DNA of 64,000 nt. Source: Flavimaribacter sp039888615. GTDB taxonomy: Bacteria > Pseudomonadota > Alphaproteobacteria > Rhizobiales > Rhizobiaceae. The DNA lies in the NCBI GenBank assembly GCA_039888615.1, contig JBDQQS010000011.1. One strand, 5' to 3'. Below the pieces are notes generated by a model that saw only the letters and a list, made by a program, of their open reading frames with translations, did not search any database and was not told the DNA's origin. The translations under genes were made by a program, and so were the position numbers. Within the stretch, counting starts at the first letter, position 1; each line of letters begins with the position of its first letter. Of this stretch, positions 54,557-62,994 are shown piece after piece.

Positions 54557-55873
54557 ATGACTACGCCGTTCGATCTGGTTCTCAAAGACGGCGTTGTCGT
54601 CAACCATCAGGGCGCAGGACGGCGGGATATCGGAGTGATCGGCGGCCGTATCGCTGAAATCGGCGATCTCGCCGCGGCGTCGGCGGCGGAGGTTGTCGAC
54701 TGCGCCGGTCTGCACATTCTGCCGGGCGTGATCGACAGTCAGGTCCACTTTCGCGAACCCGGGTTGGAGCACAAGGAAGATCTGCAAAGCGGATCCCTCG
54801 CCGCCGTCATGGGCGGCGTCACGAGCGTTTTCGAGATGCCCAACACGCGTCCGGCGACGACCAGTGCTGAAACGATCGCTGATAAAATCGGAAGGGCTAC
54901 GGGTCGCATGCATTGCGATTTTGCGTTCTGGGTGGGCGGCACGCGTGAGAACGTGTCGTCCATATCCGCCCTGGAGCGTATCCCGGGCGCAGCCGGGATC
55001 AAGCTGTTCATGGGCTCTTCGACAGGAGACCTGCTGGTCTACGACGACGAGAGCGTTCTTGCGATTCTGAAACAGACGCGGCGCCGTGTGGCGGTTCATT
55101 CGGAAGACGAGCCCCGTCTGAAAAAGCGCCTCGACCTGCGGCGGCGGGGCGACCCTGCGTCACACCCGGATTGGCGAGACGAGGAGGCGGCGCTTCGCTC
55201 CACCCAACGCCTGGTGAAACTGGCGCGCGAGGCGGGAGCCCGCATTCATATCCTGCATATCTCCACGGCCAAAGAGATTGCGTTTCTGCAAGACCACAAG
55301 GACATCGCCACCTGCGAGGCGACGCCCCATCACCTGACCCTGACTTCAGATGATTACAAAACACTTGGCTCCTTCATCCAAATGAACCCGCCGATCCGTT
55401 CCCCGGAACATCGCGATGCGATCTGGGGCGGTTTGCGTCGATCGGTGATTGATGTCCTGGGATCCGATCATGCGCCACACAGCCGAGACGAAAAGGCGCA
55501 GCCTTATCCGGCTTCGCCGTCCGGGATGACAGGCGTGCAGACGCTTGTTCCAATCATGCTCGATCACGTCAATGCGGGCCGTCTGACGCTTGAACAGTTC
55601 GTCGATCTGACCAGTCACGGGCCTCAACGCATTTTCGGACTGACCCGGAAAGGAAGGATCGCAGCCGGTTATGACGCCGATCTCACGATTGTCGACATGA
55701 AACGCAGCCATGTGATCCGTGACGAGGAACAGGCGTCGCGGGCGGGATGGACGCCCTATCACGGCAAACGGGTCACCGGATGGCCAATCGGAACGATTAT
55801 CCGCGGCAAGATCGCCATGTGGGAGGGAGCGTTGCGCCAGGCGGCGTCAGGACAGGCGATCCGCCTGGCCTGA
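54557..55873 (+). CDS. Dihydroorotase-like amidohydrolase, first metal His replaced
   Basis: A 438-residue amidohydrolase of the PyrC/type I family. After GLHILPGVID comes DSQVHFREPGLEHKEDL: the usual HxH metal motif reads QxH here. The remaining ligands are present: Lys in GIKLFMGSSTGD, His in AVHSEDEP and ATPHHLTL, and Asp in LGSDHAPHS. Rhizobia carry this QVH variant in addition to normal dihydroorotases. It may use a mononuclear site or another cyclic amide. It is the last gene of the folE operon. Confidence 0.82.
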   Translation: MTTPFDLVLKDGVVVNHQGAGRRDIGVIGGRIAEIGDLAAASAAEVVDCAGLHILPGVIDSQVHFREPGLEHKEDLQSGSLAAVMGGVTSVFEMPNTRPATTSAETIADKIGRATGRMHCDFAFWVGGTRENVSSISALERIPGAAGIKLFMGSSTGDLLVYDDESVLAILKQTRRRVAVHSEDEPRLKKRLDLRRRGDPASHPDWRDEEAALRSTQRLVKLAREAGARIHILHISTAKEIAFLQDHKDIATCEATPHHLTLTSDDYKTLGSFIQMNPPIRSPEHRDAIWGGLRRSVIDVLGSDHAPHSRDEKAQPYPASPSGMTGVQTLVPIMLDHVNAGRLTLEQFVDLTSHGPQRIFGLTRKGRIAAGYDADLTIVDMKRSHVIRDEEQASRAGWTPYHGKRVTGWPIGTIIRGKIAMWEGALRQAASGQAIRLA

Positions 55874-55899
55874 TTTTGGTCGACCAGACCGAAGTTCAA

Positions 55900-56271
55900 T
55901 CAGTCTGGCGCAAAGAATGGCGTTTGACGCCCGTCTGGTCCCGCCTGAAACGTCACCTGAACGCGCTGGCCGATTGCGACGGTCGTCAGGTCGTCGGCGA
56001 CGATGTTCGACATCATGATCGGTCCCTCGTCCAGCTTAACATAGGCGAGGCAGTAGGGCGGATCGGCGCGGTGGGACAGGGAGCAGGAATAGATGGTTCC
56101 CTTGCCGGACGCCTCGAACCATTCGGTCGCCCCGCCGGTGAAAGGGCTGCGCTCACGCGGATAGTGAAACGCCTTTCCCGTGTCGAGGCAGCGCTTGAGC
56201 ATCAGAACGCCGCGCTCTGCGCCGTCAAAGAACGTGGCTATTTCGTCCGCCGTACTTGCTTCGGCCGTCAT
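55900..56271 (-). CDS. DUF35 OB-fold protein, partner of thiolase-like gene
   Basis: A 123-residue protein. The N-terminal rubredoxin-like part (LKRCLDTGKAFHYPRERSPF) has lost most zinc Cys of the family, and the OB fold follows (EASGKGTIYSCSLSHRADPP). DUF35 proteins bind acyl-CoA and form complexes with thiolase-fold partners. It starts just after the thiolase-like stop, so the two form an operon. Confidence 0.8.
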   Translation of the reverse strand: MTAEASTADEIATFFDGAERGVLMLKRCLDTGKAFHYPRERSPFTGGATEWFEASGKGTIYSCSLSHRADPPYCLAYVKLDEGPIMMSNIVADDLTTVAIGQRVQVTFQAGPDGRQTPFFAPD

Positions 56272-56276
56272 CCCAC

Positions 56277-57458
56277 TCACTCCCGTTCCAGTATTAGTGT
56301 CGAGGCGCCATGGCGACCGCCAAGTTGGCCGCCAGTGCCGTGGGCGAGCGCAAGGGCGCAATCGCGAACCTGCACGGCGGGATGAGCCTCGCCGCGCAAC
56401 TGCCGCACTGCTTCGATGATCTTCGTCATGCCGCCGCGATTGGCCGGGTGGTTGCTGCAAAGACCGCCGCCATCCGTGTTGACTGGCAATTTGCCGACCC
56501 CGGAAATCAGGCCGCCGTCCGACACGAATTTCCCGCTTTCGCCCTGTTTGCAGAAGCCGAGATTTTCCAGTTGCACCATGACGGTGATGGTGAAGCTGTC
56601 ATAGAGCGAGGCGTACTGAATGTCATCCGGCGTCACGCCGGCTTCGTCGAAGGCTTCTGCTCCGGATTTGACGCCGCCCGATTCCAGAATATCGAAATAG
56701 CCGCCATTGAGCTGTCTCACGGAAAAACCCGTGCCGATCGGCGTGACCAGCGGGCGGTTGAGGCTCTTTGCGACATCCGGGTGCACGACCACAAGCGCGC
56801 CGCCGCCGTCCGACACAACGCAGCAGTCCAGCCGGTGCAGCGGATCGGTTATCATGGGGGAGTTGATGACGTCTTCGACGGTCACTACGTTGCGCAGCAT
56901 GGCGTGAGGATTGTGCTGCGCGTGGTGGGAGGCTGCGACTTTCACCCAGGCCAGTTGTTCCGACGTGGTGCCGTATTCATACATGTGGCGTTTGGCCACC
57001 ATGCCATACATGTTGGTGACCACCGGGCGGTAGGGCGATTCGAAGGGAGATTCCGTCGTGTCGTTGGCGCTTCCCTGCGTCAGGTCCGGGCGTGTCGCTT
57101 CCGCACGGGGGCGCCCGGCCAGAGTGATGAGAGCCACGCGGCATTTGCCGGCCGCAATGGCCTGTACGGCGTGCGCCACGTGATTGACATAAGCTGAGCC
57201 CCAGCTTTCGGTCGAGTCCAGATGGCGCAGATTGAGACCCATATACTCGACGATGGAAAAGGGGCCCGTACCGGGAGCCGACCATCCGGTGATATCTCCT
57301 GCGCAGAAATACCCGTCCACATCCGAGAGACTGAGCCCGGCGTCTTCCAAAGCGCCTATAGCGACGTCAGCGTGAAGTTGCGCGACCGACCTGTCCGCCG
57401 CCTTGCGGGTGGGGTGTTCATAGGCGCCTGCAATGTAGGCCTGGCCCTTGAGGCTCAT
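56277..57458 (-). CDS. Thiolase-fold protein (lipid-transfer/aldolase type)
   Basis: A 393-residue thiolase-superfamily protein, first part QAYIAGAYEHPTRKAADRSV. At the place of the nucleophilic Cys the sequence reads DSTESWGSAYVNHVAHAVQA, without Cys. Late motifs are YASLYDSFTITVMVQLENLG and VNTDGGGLCSNHPANRGGM. Together with a DUF35 partner this matches Ltp-like enzymes that cleave or form carbon bonds by aldol chemistry instead of acting as thiolases. GGAGGAG precedes ATG 57458. The substrate is unknown. Confidence 0.8.
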   Translation of the reverse strand: MSLKGQAYIAGAYEHPTRKAADRSVAQLHADVAIGALEDAGLSLSDVDGYFCAGDITGWSAPGTGPFSIVEYMGLNLRHLDSTESWGSAYVNHVAHAVQAIAAGKCRVALITLAGRPRAEATRPDLTQGSANDTTESPFESPYRPVVTNMYGMVAKRHMYEYGTTSEQLAWVKVAASHHAQHNPHAMLRNVVTVEDVINSPMITDPLHRLDCCVVSDGGGALVVVHPDVAKSLNRPLVTPIGTGFSVRQLNGGYFDILESGGVKSGAEAFDEAGVTPDDIQYASLYDSFTITVMVQLENLGFCKQGESGKFVSDGGLISGVGKLPVNTDGGGLCSNHPANRGGMTKIIEAVRQLRGEAHPAVQVRDCALALAHGTGGQLGGRHGASTLILERE

Positions 57459-57564
57459 CCATTCTCCTCCCGATTTGATTGCCGCTGGCCGCTTTAACAC
57501 AATTCACATCTGCAGTGTCAATAAAGCGCAGATGGGCGTTACGCGGCTACATCATTTGGGTGCG

Positions 57565-57870
57565 TTAGAATTCGATGTGTTCTGAAGATGCGGCCGTTTC
57601 ATCTGTAATCGCCGACAGAACATCCTGCTCGTTCGTTTCCAGAAGCGCCTTGTGAATTTCGAACTTTCGGGCCGGGGCGTCTTTCTGCAGAACGAGGACA
57701 ACTGTCACCCTGGGAGGGCAATCGGGCTGGTTGCAAGCGAGGTCGTTCACTGAAATGACCGTGTCCTTGTCCAGCCGTAGCGCCTGGCGCACCCATGACT
57801 TGATCTTCGCCGCATGTTCCGGAACGCCGGCCGGGCGTTCATAGTAAAAGGGATTGAGGAAGGTGCTCAT
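57565..57870 (-). CDS. Hypothetical protein coupled to COG0523 gene
   Basis: A 101-residue protein (MSTFLNPFYYERPAGVPEHA start) with a central SVNDLACNQPDCPPRVTVVL segment whose C-x4-C could touch metal, and an alpha/beta C-terminus. It is translationally coupled (ATGA) to COG0523 paralogue 2, which suggests it is a client or partner of that GTPase. I do not recognise a characterised family. Confidence 0.7.
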   Translation of the reverse strand: MSTFLNPFYYERPAGVPEHAAKIKSWVRQALRLDKDTVISVNDLACNQPDCPPRVTVVLVLQKDAPARKFEIHKALLETNEQDVLSAITDETAASSEHIEF

Positions 57871-58997
57871 GCGCCAGGAGTCCGTTGTCCCGCGGGTTTT
57901 GATTTGAGCGACAGGAACAGGTCCCGGATCGGATCCATCGGCATTTTGGAACCGATGATCATGACCCGGCTGCGAATATCGATGCTGGGCCAATAATCAA
58001 GGCGCACAGTCGGATATAGCCTGTGCTGTATCGCATGGGCTACAAGCGGCCGCGAAGGATCATCCGCGAGCGCGAAAATCCCCTTGAGCCGCAACAGGCC
58101 CGAGTGGGATTGCGCCGTAATGACATTGAGAAACGTGTCAACGGCGCGCGGATCAAGCGGCGCGTCGTGGTAGAGGGACATGGCTTCAATGTCTTCGCCG
58201 TGACGATTGACGTCATGCGCATGGTCATGCGCAGCTGGATCTTCCAGTTGCTCCATGGCGAGCCAGCCAAGAACGTCTTCGGGTTTTTCCGAGATTGAAT
58301 ACGCGCCTGTTTCGATCAGGGAGGCCCGATCGAAATCCGCGCTGTTTCGATCAAGGACGGTGACGGACGGATTGATCTTCCGCAGCGTTTCGCGCCAGCC
58401 TGCGCCCGAGGCAATGTCGGTCTTGGTCAGGACAATCTTGTCGGCGAAAGCGAGTTGCTTCCAGCATTCGAAATGCCCAGCCAGCGCGCTTTCGCCGTTC
58501 TCGACATCGAAGGTGGCGATCACATTGGCAAGGCGGAACGCACGCGCCACAACATGGTCTCCCACGGATAAGGCCGGCGCGCCTCCAGGAATGAGGCTGT
58601 TGACGATCGGCGTCGGATCCGCAAGTCCGGTCGTTTCGACGATGACCCGTTTGTAGGCTGGAATCTCGCCTTGACGGCGATCTTCGTGCATTTCGTAAAG
58701 CGAGGTGCGGATATCGCTGGCGGCAGTGCAGCAAAGACAGCCCGTGCTTGTCACGATGTACTGTTCGCTTCCCTTGCGAATGAGATCGTGATCGACCGAT
58801 ATGGATCCGAATTCATTGACGATGATCGCGGTGTCGCGCATGCGCGGGCTGGCAAGCAATTCGTTCAGAAGCGTGGTTTTGCCTGATCCGAGAAAGCCCG
58901 TCAGCAAGGTTATCGGAGTGGCGTTTCTGCTCGGCGCAAGACCCGGCGATTCGGTGTCGGCGCCCTTTGAAGATCGACCGAAAAGCCGGGAAAGCAT
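57867..58997 (-). CDS. COG0523 metallochaperone GTPase, paralogue 2
   Basis: A 376-residue G3E GTPase. TLLTGFLGSGKTTLLNELLA, TSTGCLCCTAASDIRTSLYE (CxCC), ETTGLADPTP and VLTKTDIASG are present. It has only a short His stretch (HDHAHDVNRHGE). The CobW_C domain is at the end. ATG 58997 begins the homology; the frame extends upstream into paralogue 3 only by chance. It follows paralogue 3 by 65 bases. Confidence 0.9.
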   Translation of the reverse strand: MLSRLFGRSSKGADTESPGLAPSRNATPITLLTGFLGSGKTTLLNELLASPRMRDTAIIVNEFGSISVDHDLIRKGSEQYIVTSTGCLCCTAASDIRTSLYEMHEDRRQGEIPAYKRVIVETTGLADPTPIVNSLIPGGAPALSVGDHVVARAFRLANVIATFDVENGESALAGHFECWKQLAFADKIVLTKTDIASGAGWRETLRKINPSVTVLDRNSADFDRASLIETGAYSISEKPEDVLGWLAMEQLEDPAAHDHAHDVNRHGEDIEAMSLYHDAPLDPRAVDTFLNVITAQSHSGLLRLKGIFALADDPSRPLVAHAIQHRLYPTVRLDYWPSIDIRSRVMIIGSKMPMDPIRDLFLSLKSKPAGQRTPGA

Positions 58998-59062
58998 GAA
59001 AGGCTCTGTGCTCCTTCGAAGGGCGCCGGTTTGAGCGATATTCGGCGAAACGCTATTAAAAA

Positions 59063-60292
59063 TCAGGCTGCGTCGGAAACACCCCACCGCGGGAACGGAT
59101 CCGGCAGATTGCGATAGGCGCACGGATCGAAATCGTCGATCTCGCCCTCGATCAGACAGCGGTCGAGTGCGGCGCGAATAGCCGCCTTGTCCATGCCCGC
59201 GCCAATGAAAACGAGCTCCTGACGACGGTCGCCCCTGGTTTGATGCCAGTTGCGGCGAATCATGTCGCGCCATTCCGGATGGTCCGGCCAGCGCGATACC
59301 GGTATCGCGCTCCACCATCGCCCCATGGGCGTTACGCGGGCGAGGGCGCCAGCGAGTGAAAATTCACCAACCCAGTCTGGACGCGTCGCCATCCAGAAAT
59401 GTCCTTTTGCCCGCACAAGGCCTGGCCACGTCTCACCGATGAAGTTGTTGAAGCGTTCGGGATGAAACGGTTTGCGGGCCCGGTAGACGAAACTGCTGAT
59501 GCCATATTCCTCGGTTTCCGGGACGTGATCCGCAAAGCCGTAGAGCTCCTTTGCCCATAGCGGATGCATTTCGGCTTTCTCTTCACTGTACAGGCCGGTG
59601 TTAAGGACATCATCGAGACCGACCTGTCCAAAGTCGGTCTCGATAATCCGCGCATCGGCGTTCAGCGATTTGACAACCTTGCGAACATTTTCGAGCTGCT
59701 CGGGGGAAACATCGGATTTCTTGTTGATGACGACGACATCGGCGAATTCGATCTGTTCGACATGCAGGTCTATGAGAGTGCGATTGTCGTCTTCCCCCGC
59801 TGTTTCGCCGCGGTCACTCAGGAATTCGTTCGAGGCATATTCCCGAAGCAGATTCACAGCATCGACAACGGTCACCATCGTGTCCAGGCGGGAGATATCC
59901 GACAGGCTTTGCCCGTTCTCGTCGCGAAATGAAAACGTGCTGGCGACCGGGAGCGGCTCGGCGATGCCGGTGCCTTCGATCAGCAAATATTCGAATTTGC
60001 CTTCCTCGCTCAGCCTCCGAACCTCGACCAGCAGGTCGTCGCGCAATGTGCAGCAAATGCATCCATTGGTCATCTCGACCAGTTTTTCATCCGTGCGCGA
60101 CAGATCCGCCCCGCCGTCACGCACGAGATCGGCGTCGATATTGACCTCGCTCATGTCGTTGACGATAACCGCCACGCGCTTGCCTGCACGGTTGTTCAAC
60201 ACATGATTCAGAAGGGTTGTCTTGCCTGATCCGAGGAAGCCTGACAGCACGGTTACAGGCAATAGTTTGCTACCAGTTTGGGGTTGCGACAT
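59063..60292 (-). CDS. zigA: COG0523 zinc metallochaperone GTPase, paralogue 3 (ZigA/YciC-like)
   Basis: A 409-residue G3E GTPase with VLSGFLGSGKTTLLNHVLNN, TNGCICCTLRDDLLVEV (CxCC), IEGTGIAEP and VINKKSDVSP. The C-terminal part (GHFWMATRPDWVGEFSLAGA, RWWSAIPVSRWPDHPEW) identifies the ZigA/YciC subgroup linked to zinc starvation. A Zur box lies 17 bases upstream. It is the first gene of the operon with paralogue 2 and the small coupled protein. Confidence 0.9.
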   Translation of the reverse strand: MSQPQTGSKLLPVTVLSGFLGSGKTTLLNHVLNNRAGKRVAVIVNDMSEVNIDADLVRDGGADLSRTDEKLVEMTNGCICCTLRDDLLVEVRRLSEEGKFEYLLIEGTGIAEPLPVASTFSFRDENGQSLSDISRLDTMVTVVDAVNLLREYASNEFLSDRGETAGEDDNRTLIDLHVEQIEFADVVVINKKSDVSPEQLENVRKVVKSLNADARIIETDFGQVGLDDVLNTGLYSEEKAEMHPLWAKELYGFADHVPETEEYGISSFVYRARKPFHPERFNNFIGETWPGLVRAKGHFWMATRPDWVGEFSLAGALARVTPMGRWWSAIPVSRWPDHPEWRDMIRRNWHQTRGDRRQELVFIGAGMDKAAIRAALDRCLIEGEIDDFDPCAYRNLPDPFPRWGVSDAA

Positions 60293-60308
60293 CGTCTATC
60301 CCTGTGCA

Positions 60309-60320
60309 ATGTTATAACAT
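60309..60320. promoter_or_regulatory. Zur box upstream of zigA-like gene
   Basis: ATGTTATAACAT is a perfect 12-bp palindrome identical to the core of the zur-folE site, 17 bases before the zigA-like start. The divergent NTF2-like gene starts 98 bases away and may also respond. Confidence 0.8.
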
Positions 60321-60417
60321 ATCATTTAAATAGTGACTCGAAGACACGACTGTCAAGACTGGAATGGTTCGCATCTTTTTTGGCGGCAAGTCGTGCGTTT
60401 AAGCCAGGAAAAAATTT

Positions 60418-60837
60418 ATGAATTCACAGAATGACCAGATGTTGGCCCCGCATCTTGCTGCTGCGCGAGCAGCGCTTTTTAATTGGGCGGAGGTGATCTC
60501 CAGGGGCAATGTTGAAATAGTGCTTTCGCTGTATGCCGCAGACGCAATTCTGGTGCCGACTCTTTCCAACGAAATCGGAGATCGCGAGGAGGAACGACGC
60601 CGTTACTTCGAGAATTTCCTGTCAAATGAAAACCTGCGTTGCACGATCAACGCCCGCATGAAGCGGGCCAGCCGCAAGCTCGGCACTGTTGTTATCGGAG
60701 GCCTATACACATTCGACTTTCGCAGGGATGGCCGGGATCATTGTGTGCCGGCGCGGTTTCTCTTCACGTTTGAAGAGATCGAAGGACGATGGTTGATCAC
60801 CGGACATCACTCTTCTCGCCTTTCCGAGGCGATATAG
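60418..60837 (+). CDS. NTF2-like (SgcJ/EcaC/CaMKII-association type) protein
   Basis: A 139-residue single NTF2-like fold: FNWAEVISRGNVEIVLSLYA near residue 21, ADAILVPTLSNEIGD, and FLFTFEEIEGRWLITGHHSS at the end. Such domains serve as small enzymes or association domains. No signal peptide is obvious. It is divergent from the zigA-like gene and converges on and overlaps the oxidoreductase gene by 41 bases. Confidence 0.75.
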   Translation: MNSQNDQMLAPHLAAARAALFNWAEVISRGNVEIVLSLYAADAILVPTLSNEIGDREEERRRYFENFLSNENLRCTINARMKRASRKLGTVVIGGLYTFDFRRDGRDHCVPARFLFTFEEIEGRWLITGHHSSRLSEAI

Positions 60838-61945
60838 GCGCTGCCTGAATTTTCCTTTGAATACGCCGCGAGACCTCTTCGGCCAGCGCCAGCGACGCAG
60901 TCAGACCGGGTGATTCGACGCCGAACAGATTGATGACGGCGTCCGCCTGGTCGTCGATGACGAAATCGGCGCCGCCGTCCTTCATGGCCTTTGGGCGAAT
61001 GCCGCAATAGTCGGCGTAGAGGGCGCCGTCGGGCAGGCCCGGCCAATATTTGCGAATGGCGTCATAGAAGGGCTCTCTGCGTTTCTCGTCGACCGTATAG
61101 TCGAGGTCAGGGGAGTCGAGCCATTCTACGTCCGGACCGAAGCGAACGCGTTGTCCAAGATCGAGGGTCAGGTGAACGCCCAGGCCGCCGGGTTCGGGAA
61201 CCGGATATATGAGGTGGGAGAACGGCGCCTTGCCCGTCAGGCCAAAATAGTTGCCTTTTGCATAGCGCATTTCCGGAATGGCGCAATTCGCCCCTTCGAT
61301 GCTTCCCGCGACCCTGGCCGCGCCCAGACCCGCCGCATTGATGAGAACGCGGCAGACGATCGTCGATGGCTCCTTTCCTCCGACGTCCACTTCGACGGCG
61401 TTGCCGTCGGTCCGGCCGGACAGAACCGGCGAATAGAAGGAGATAACGGCGTGGTGGTCTTCCGCCTCGCCCTGCAGTGACAGCATGTATCCGTGCGTGT
61501 CGATAATGCCGGTGCTGGGCGAAAACAACGCTGCACAGGCGTTCAATTCGGGCTCGATCCGGCGGACGGCGGTGGCGTCCAGCATCTCCAGGTCGTCCAC
61601 GCCGTTGCGAGCGGCGTTGCGCGAAATCTCCTCCAGCGCGGCCAGTTCGTGGTATCTGGTCGCGACGACAAGCTTGCCGATGCGTTTGTGCTCGACACCG
61701 TGCTGTTCACAATAACGATAGAGCTGGTTGCGTCCCTTTACGCAGAGCGCGGCCTTCATGGAATGCTGGGGATAGTAGAGGCCTGCGTGGATGACCTCGC
61801 TGTTTCGGCTGGACGTTTCCGTTCCAATTGCGCCTGCAGCTTCCAGAACCACGACGTCAAAGCCGTTCCAAGCCAGGCTTCGCGCTACGGCGAGGCCAAC
61901 AACACCGGCTCCCACGACGACGATATCGACGTCGACGTCCTTCAT
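60797..61945 (-). CDS. FAD-dependent oxidoreductase, L-2-hydroxyglutarate-oxidase-like
   Basis: A 382-residue DAO-family flavoprotein with DIVVVGAGVVGLAVARSLAW (FAD motif), TSSRNSEVIHAGLYYPQHS (flavin/substrate loop), VLINAAGLGAARVAG and GVESPGLTASLALAEEVSRR. These match the LhgO-like group acting on 2-hydroxy acids. ATG 61945 is chosen by homology. It lies downstream of the hydroxyquinol genes on the same strand but 130 bases apart. Confidence 0.83.
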   Translation of the reverse strand: MKDVDVDIVVVGAGVVGLAVARSLAWNGFDVVVLEAAGAIGTETSSRNSEVIHAGLYYPQHSMKAALCVKGRNQLYRYCEQHGVEHKRIGKLVVATRYHELAALEEISRNAARNGVDDLEMLDATAVRRIEPELNACAALFSPSTGIIDTHGYMLSLQGEAEDHHAVISFYSPVLSGRTDGNAVEVDVGGKEPSTIVCRVLINAAGLGAARVAGSIEGANCAIPEMRYAKGNYFGLTGKAPFSHLIYPVPEPGGLGVHLTLDLGQRVRFGPDVEWLDSPDLDYTVDEKRREPFYDAIRKYWPGLPDGALYADYCGIRPKAMKDGGADFVIDDQADAVINLFGVESPGLTASLALAEEVSRRIQRKIQAAPISPRKGEKSDVR

Positions 61946-62077
61946 CCTACCGGAGCTATCCGCGCGTTTGGCATGTGTCGCTGTTGTTCTGACCTGTCTC
62001 TTGGGCAATCAATCGGCTCCTGCACTGATATTACATCAACCGTCTCTCACACCAGCGATTTTCCGACGCCCGGATGA

Positions 62078-62965
62078 TCAGGCGTCGCCAGGTCTCGCCA
62101 GAACGAAGTCGTGTTGGACTTCCCAGAAGCCGTTCTCGAACTCCAGTTCCTTTGATCGCGCCGCATCCTCGACCCATTTGAACTCGGCGAGCAGGCTCTT
62201 CTTCACGCCGAACACGGCGTCGGAATTGATATACTGGTCGTCCGGGTCGAAGATGTGTGTGGTCAACGTCTCAAAACCATCGGACTTGATGATATAATGC
62301 AGATGCGCCGGCCGGTAGGGGTGGCGGCCAAGGGCTCCCAGCAGCTTTCCGACCGGGCCGTCATCCGGAATAGGATAAAATTTCGGCTTTACGGCGCGGA
62401 ACCAGTAGCGACCGTCAGCGCCGGTCCTGAAAACGCCGCGCAGGTTGAAATCCGGCTGAATTCCTTTCTGCTGAACGTCGTAGAAGCCTTCATCATTGGC
62501 CTGCCAGACGTCTATCACCGCATCGGCGATCGGCTCGCCCGCGGTGTCGAGAATGCGGCCGCTGACCACGATGTCCTCGCCCTTCTGGTCGAGGCAGATA
62601 TTCGCGCCCATGTCGAGTTCCGGCGCGCCCTCGACGTGAAAGGGGCCGAGGACGGTGGATTCCGAAGCGCCTGAAGGTTTGCGGTTGTTGATCGCGTCGA
62701 CAAGCATCGAAACGCCGAGAATATCCGAGAGCAAGATAAACTCCTGACGCCATTCGTTGCTGATATGGCCTGTCTCCGTGAGGAACATGATCGCCTTGAA
62801 CCACTCGTCCTGGGTCGGCTCGATCTCCTTGACGGCCTCGTGCAGCTTGCGGGTGACGACCTCCATGATGAATTTCAGTCGCTCGCTTTCCGCATTGACG
62901 TTGCTGCTCGTGACAACTTCGACGGAGTCCGCCTCGGTGAAGTATCGCTGTTCCTGAGTGTCCAT
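62078..62965 (-). CDS. Hydroxyquinol 1,2-dioxygenase (intradiol)
   Basis: A 295-residue ring-cleaving dioxygenase. The N-terminal helical dimer domain is followed by VLGPFHVEGAPELDMGANIC, then AVIDVWQANDEGFYDVQ (first Tyr ligand), KFYPIPDDGPVG (second Tyr), and RPAHLHYIIKSDGFETLTTH (two His). The iron(III) site is complete. The neighbouring maleylacetate reductase argues for hydroxyquinol as substrate instead of catechol. ATG 62965 is the homology start. Confidence 0.88.
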   Translation of the reverse strand: MDTQEQRYFTEADSVEVVTSSNVNAESERLKFIMEVVTRKLHEAVKEIEPTQDEWFKAIMFLTETGHISNEWRQEFILLSDILGVSMLVDAINNRKPSGASESTVLGPFHVEGAPELDMGANICLDQKGEDIVVSGRILDTAGEPIADAVIDVWQANDEGFYDVQQKGIQPDFNLRGVFRTGADGRYWFRAVKPKFYPIPDDGPVGKLLGALGRHPYRPAHLHYIIKSDGFETLTTHIFDPDDQYINSDAVFGVKKSLLAEFKWVEDAARSKELEFENGFWEVQHDFVLARPGDA

Positions 62966-62994
62966 TTTTCTCTTCCGGCGTATTCTATGACTTC

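Noticed and set aside
58998..59318. N-terminal extension of COG0523 paralogue 2 into paralogue 3
   Set aside because: The added residues are low-complexity Arg/Ser sequence antisense in character. Homology begins after ATG 58997.
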